This document shows, piece after piece, positions 59,276 to 64,000 of a stretch of DNA of 64,000 bases (the first letter of the stretch is position 1; each line of letters starts with the position of its first letter). This DNA comes from Okapia johnstoni (taxonomy: Eukaryota > Chordata > Mammalia > Artiodactyla > Giraffidae): the NCBI GenBank assembly GCA_024291935.2, contig CM044309.1, forward strand, positions 4,712,001-4,776,000. Direction: 5' to 3'. Position numbers and translations under genes: made by a program. The notes beneath the pieces were generated by a model, which saw only the letters and a program-made list of their open reading frames with translations, made no database searches and had not been told where the DNA came from.

Positions 59276-59748
59276 AGTCATTAGCTGACTACTAAGCACA
59301 CCTCGTAAAGAACTCAGTGACTGCACACTAGGGAATACAAATTTTTATTTGTTTCTCAGAGCTGCCACAATAAAGTACCAAAACTGAGATGTCTTAAAAC
59401 GACAGAAATGTATTGTCTCGTTGTTCTGGAGGCTAGAAGTTCAAAATCAAGGTTTCAGTAGGGCCACGTTATCTCTGACCGCTCTCGGTGAGAATCCTCC
59501 CTCATCTCATCCAGCCTCAGGTGATTTCTGGCAATCTATAGCACATCCTGGTTTGCAGATGCAGGACAACGGTTCCATGCTCTTTTCTCCCCGTGTCTTC
59601 TTGTTCTGTGTCTTCTCTGTGTCTTTCTTGTTCCTTCATAAGTCAAATAAACGTTTGTTGAAACTGGACATTTTAGATAAAATAAATGTCACAACTCTGA
59701 AAATCAGATCCCTCTTCCCCGAAGTTTGTTGTTGTTGTTATTGCTTCC

Positions 59749-59751
<3 letters not shown>
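59276..59751. other. Old interspersed repeat, unnamed
   Basis: 59355-59640 has the familiar mammalian repeat phrasing 'ctcagagctgccacaataaagtaccaaaactgagatg..ttctggaggctagaag'. I do not name the family with confidence. The plus frame 59421-59807 reads through it into the GT microsatellite and is not a gene. Confidence 0.6.

Positions 59752-59798
<47 letters not shown>
59752..59798. repeat. (GT)n microsatellite, ~23 units
   Basis: An uninterrupted GT run, long enough to be length-variable between individuals. Confidence 0.97.
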
Positions 59799-59799
<1 letters not shown>

Positions 59800-59824
59800 T
59801 TGTTTAATCACTTTCCTAGACTAA

Positions 59825-60010
59825 TTCTATAAAATTCATATTATGGGTTGAATTATGTAACTCCAAAAGACTTGTTTAAGTCCCAATACCTTTACCTTAG
59901 AAAGTGACAATATTTGGAAATAGAGTCTTTACGGAGGTAATTAATTTAAAATGAAGTCATTAGGGTGGGCCCTAATCCAGTATGACTAATGTACTTTCAA
60001 ACTGATGAAA
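59825..60010. repeat. Old interspersed repeat, unnamed
   Basis: 'attatgggttgaattatgtaactccaaaag' to 'gtcattagggtgggccctaatccagtatgac'. This is common mammalian repeat text, related to or paired with the one at 59355. Confidence 0.6.
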
Positions 60011-61242
60011 AACAAATGAGTCCCAAATAGAATAAACTTAACTAAGTTTACACCCTATCACACTGTACTCAGACTTAGAAAGACATAGACAAAGGATTCT
60101 TGAAACCATCAAAAGAAAAATACTCATCATCTATATGAAATTCTCAATAAAGTTAACACTAATTTCTCCTTAGACACTATGGAGGCCAGAGGCAGTGGAA
60201 CAATACGAAGTGCTGGGAATGGGAGAGAAGACTGTCAGGAAAACTATTCCTCAAAATTGTGAGAGAAATTAAGATACTATAAGACAAACAAATGCTGAGG
60301 GAATTCACAACGACCAGTTCTATGAGAATCTTTCAGTCTAAAATGAAAAGACACTAGAGGGTAACTCAAATCCACATGAAGAAATAGATTACTAGTAAGG
60401 GTGAATACACAGATAAATATAAAACACAATATAATACAATTTTTGTAATTTTTTCTTCTCCTATCTGATTTAGAAGACAACTACATATTGCAATTAATAT
60501 AAATTATTGTTGATGGTCTTATAATGTTTAAAGGTATAATTTGTAAAACAATAATATCACATAGAAAAAAGGAAGGAATGGAAAAAAGTTTCTCCATTAG
60601 AGAAAAATTTCTATATACTATTGAAATTAAGTTAATATTAATATTAATCTAAATTAGATTGGTTTAAGTTAAGGTGCCAGTTGTAAACCTCAGGGCAAAC
60701 ACTAAGAAAACAACTTTTTAAAAAGAATAAGCAGAAAAGAGAATTTAAATGGTATGCTAGAAAATACCTATTTCACACAAGAGAAGGAAGTAATGGAGGA
60801 ACAGATGAATAAAAAAGACATATACAAAACAAATAGCAAAATTTCAAACGTAACTCCTACCTTAACAGCATTTAAAGTAAATGTGAATAATTAAATGCTA
60901 TGATCCAGAATGTAGAGACAGATAGGATGGAATTTTTTAGTGATCCAATTAAATATGGTATATAGAAGATAGTAAAATTCAAAGACACAAATAAGTTAAA
61001 AGATAGAAAAAGATATATAATACAAATAGTAATGCAAAAAAGAGCTGGAGAGATTACACTAATAAAAGACAAACTTTTAAGAAAAAATTGCTACTAGACT
61101 GGAGAAACATTTTATAACAATAAGAGAACTGAGTTACAAGAACAAGTAATAATTACAAAAATCTAACAACTGAGTCCCAAATATATGAAACTAAAATCGA
61201 CAGAATTGGAGGTAGGAACAGAAAATTCAATGATAGTTGCTC

Positions 61243-61355
61243 TTGAGAATTCCCTGGGGGTCCAGCGGTTAGGAATCCTTGCTGTCACTGCGAAGGGCTG
61301 GGGTTTGATCACTGCTGAGGGAACTAAAATCCCACAGACTACATCATGTGGCAAA
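61243..61355 (+). repeat. CHR-type SINE within old L1
   Basis: 'gaattccctgggggtccagcggttaggaatcc' to 'ggggtttgatcactgctgagggaactaaaatcccac', with the tRNA-derived A and B box regions recognisable. Confidence 0.88.
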
Positions 61356-62754
61356 AGAAAAAAGAATTAGAAAAGTAAATAGCTGCTCTCAAAAAATTGA
61401 TAGAAAAACTGGAACAAAAATCCACAAGAATATGTATAACTTAAAAAATATTATCAACCCACTTAATCTAACAGCCATCAGCAGCAATATTTATAAATAT
61501 TTTCTACCGCATATGGGACATTTTACAAGATAGATAATATGTTGAGTAATGAAACAAGCATTAATAAATTTAAATGGACTTAAGTCATACAAACGGAGTT
61601 AAGTTAGAAATCAAAAACAGAAGGAAGTTACAGTAATCAAGACTGTGTGGTATTGGCAAAAGAAGAGACAAATAGATCAAAGGAACAGAAGAGAGATCCC
61701 AGAAATAGACCCTCGCAAACTGATCTTTGACAAAGGAGCAAAGGCAATTCAATGGATAAAATAGAATCTTTTCAACACATGGTACTGAAACAACTAAACA
61801 TCAAGTGCAAAAGAAGATAAATAAATCCAGACACAGAGTAGACATTTTTCATAAAAATTAACTCAAAACAGTTCATAAACCTAGATATAAAACACAAAAC
61901 TACAAAGCTCTTAAGGACAACATAAGAAAAACTCTAGGTGACCTTGGGCTTAGTGAGGACTTCTTAGGCACAAACATAATTTGTGAAAAAAATGTGATAA
62001 ATTGGACTTTTCCAAATTTAAAAACTTTGGCTCTGCAACGACACTGCTAAGACAATGAAAAGACTAACTGAAGACTGAAAGAAAATATGTGCAAAATACA
62101 TGTCTGATAAGGTACATGTATCCAAAATATAGAAAGAACTCTTAAAACTTAGCAATAAGAAAGCAAACAACCCAACCAAAAAGTGATCAAAAGAACTGAT
62201 AAGCTGCCTTATTAAAAGGTATGGCAAATAAGCATATGAAGAGACGCTCCATACTGTATGGCGTGAGGGGACTGCAATTTAAAGAAAGACTACATGCCTT
62301 TTAAAATGGCTGAGATCACTGAGAACAGCACTAACAATACCAAACGTTAGTAAAGATGTGGGCAATAAGGACTCTTATTTATTGCTGGTGGGAATGCAAA
62401 AGCGATATAGCAACACTGAAGACAATTTGGCAGTCTCTTAAAAAACCGAACATTGGCTTACCATATGATGCAGCAACTGCACTCCTTGGTATTTACCCAA
62501 ATGAGTTGAAATTAATGACCTGCACACAAAGTTCCATCACAACTTAACTAAAACTTGGAAGCAGCCATGATGCCTTCAAAGGTGAAAGAATAAACATCTG
62601 TGATAATACTAATGGAATATTATTATGTTGTACACAATGGAATATCATTCAGCAGTTAAAATAAATGATAAAACATGGAGACATCTTAAATGCATATTGC
62701 GAAGTGAAAGAAATCAATTCAAAGACACCACAAGCTACTTGATTCCAACTGTTG

Positions 62755-63294
62755 AAAATTTAGCTAAGCTACTCCATGGTAGTGCTGCCTTGACCTCCAA
62801 TTTTGGGGGCACGAAACTTGTAGGAGCCTTAAACTGACATGAGCTCCACATGCCAGAACACTGCCCAGATAACAGTCTGCAGAGACACGAGAAAATCTAA
62901 GTTCTCAATATGACTCCCCAAAAGCCCTTGCGATAAACTCTCACCCCTCCTCCCAGGGCCTTCCTCTGTGTGCTCCTTAGACAAGACAGCTGCGGAGCTT
63001 ATCAAAGCCCCATTCCTCTTGGTTTGAACAGAGCAATCTGGTTTAGCTGGAAACCCTGAAGCACTCCACCCATGGACCTTAAAAAAAGCCCATGCCCCAC
63101 ATCCTGTCCGTCTCTCTGCCTACACCCTGCCTTGACCTCCCCATGTGGGCCCCCAGTGTATGCAGTGTACTTCCTCCATGATCTACGAGCAATAAACTTC
63201 TCTATTTCAATTCCCTTGTGGCCTCTTGTCGAGCCAGGGCTCACCATCTGTCATCGCAAGACTCCACAAAAGCTAGTTTAACAAAGGCACAACA
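62755..63294 (+). mobile_element. Solo LTR of an endogenous retrovirus
   Basis: About 540 bases inserted into L1 text. The L1 reads 'gattccaact', is interrupted, and resumes at 'ggcatctggaagaggcaaaat'. GTTG flanks the insert (62751-62754 and 63295-63298), and 4-base duplications are typical of gammaretrovirus-like elements. Inside are a TATA-like ttaaaaaaagccc (63079-63091), AATAAA at 63191-63196 with a pyrimidine/GT-rich stretch after it, and a CACAACA end. The left end is AAAATTT rather than TG unless the boundary is moved into the GTTG. No viral genes or internal region are present, as expected after LTR-LTR recombination. Family not named. Confidence 0.7.
63191..63196 (+). terminator. Polyadenylation signal of the solo LTR
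   Basis: AATAAA about 100 bases before the right end of the LTR, at the expected R-region position. Followed by 'ttcccttgtggcctcttgtcg'. Confidence 0.6.
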
Positions 63295-63480
63295 GTTGGC
63301 ATCTGGAAGAGGCAAAATTACTGAGACAGTAAAAAGATAAGTGGCTTCCAAGGATTTGGAAGGAGGGAACGATGGATGAACAGGTGTTGCAGAGGTTAAC
63401 TGTGGGGCAGTGAAGCAATTTGTATGGTACCATAATGGTGGATCCATTTGTGAAAACTCATAGGATATACAACATAGAGT

Positions 63481-63935
63481 GAACCTTCGTGTAATATTGG
63501 CTCATCAAGTGTATCTCTAGCACTAGATCCAGCAATTGCTGGATCACATGGTAAGCCAATTTTTAGTATTATTTAACATATTTAACAAGATGTTAATAAT
63601 AGGGTAAACTGTGTAGAAGGGGTAGAGGAGAGTCCTGGGAGGAGGGGTAGGTGGGAAGTTTCTGTAGTTTCTGTTAAATTTTTCTGGAAACCTAAAACTG
63701 CTCTAAAAAAATTAAGTCCACTAATTTTTTCCAAAAGGTGCAGTAGGTTTGCTGGATATAATATCAATTTGCAAAAATCAACTGCATTTTGATATATGAG
63801 TGAAATTAAGAATAAAATTTCACTCACAATAGCACCAAAATGAATGAAATACTTAAGAATATAATTAACAACAAAAGTGCAAAGCATACACTGAAAATCA
63901 TAAAACTTTTGCTGAGGTAAATTTTAAAAAGTATT
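63481..63935. other. AT-rich, probable further L1 remnants
   Basis: 63780-63890 ('gaaattaagaataaaatttcactcacaatagcacc') resembles sense L1 ORF2 text but is short. The minus frame at 63582-63887 is antisense to it. Confidence 0.5.
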
Positions 63936-64000
63936 AGTCACTCAGTCGTGTCCGACTCTTTGCAACCCCATGGACTGCAGCTTGCCAGCCTCCTCTGTCC
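63936..64000 (-). repeat. Bov-tA SINE, cut by the window edge
   Basis: 'ttagtcactcagtcgtgtccgac' to 'ccagcctcctctgtcc' at the last base. The remainder lies outside. Confidence 0.93.

Larger units (their letters stand above)
60090..63480 (+). mobile_element. Old L1, multiply interrupted
   Basis: Sense L1 remnants. 'ttagacactatggaggccagaggcagtgg' at about 60172 and the ORF2 run from 61620 ('acagtaatcaagactgtgtggtattggc') to 62750 are clear. The 3' part resumes at 63299-63480 ('ggcatctggaagaggcaaaatt..cccatagg'-like). It is riddled with stops. A CHR SINE (61243-61355) and a solo LTR (62755-63294) interrupt it. 60300-61240 is too AT-rich for me to align reliably. Confidence 0.8.

Noticed and set aside
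59421..59807. 128-codon frame ending in a Cys-Val repeat
   Set aside because: The ending is the (GT)n microsatellite, and the beginning lies in an old interspersed repeat.

Overview
The window is ordinary nuclear DNA from a ruminant, most likely a bovid such as cattle, sheep or goat. The evidence is the mix of retroelements: BovB (RTE-type) LINEs, Bov-tA/BovA tRNA-derived SINEs carrying the BovB tail, CHR-type cetartiodactyl SINEs, and both young and old L1. There are no operons, phage, CRISPR or bacterial features. Genes occupy little of the window; most of it is intron, intergenic DNA and retrotransposon layers.

Genes. The left edge holds the 3' end of ATP6V0D2 on the + strand: the penultimate exon at 882-958 and the terminal exon with its stop at 2641-2802. 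The right half holds the first two coding exons of SLC7A13 on the - strand: exon 1 at 51162-51819 and exon 2 at 45233-45362. Both sit on splice sites with matching phase. The tail-to-tail arrangement matches the human 8q21.3 order as I remember it. The later SLC7A13 exons should lie between 3 and 45 kb, but I could not find them. The penultimate ATP6V0D2 exon is one base off frame as written, and SLC7A13 exon 1 is open but strongly diverged in its first membrane segment.

Layout. 0-3.6 kb: ATP6V0D2 end and 3' flank. 4-5 kb: a CpG island without a recognised gene. 5-31 kb: intergenic DNA with L1 (7.1-8.2, 14.1-15.8, 17.6-19.9 kb), BovB (9.8-10.7 kb) and many SINEs. 32.9-34.9 kb: a long broken BovB. 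37.9-38.2 kb: a 57-bp VNTR. 39.3-41.2 kb: a young 5'-truncated L1 with 450 open codons. 42-52 kb: the SLC7A13 region with more BovB. 52.5-52.7 kb: a 44-bp GC-rich minisatellite. 53-60 kb: two exon-like minus-strand segments, a BovB inside an L1, and another BovB. 60-63.5 kb: an old L1 interrupted by a CHR SINE and a solo LTR.

I see no convincing novel system. The most useful leads are the frame problem in ATP6V0D2, the diverged and incomplete SLC7A13, three exon-like minus-strand segments with splice sites and membrane-like peptides, and the CpG island with strong splice donors.
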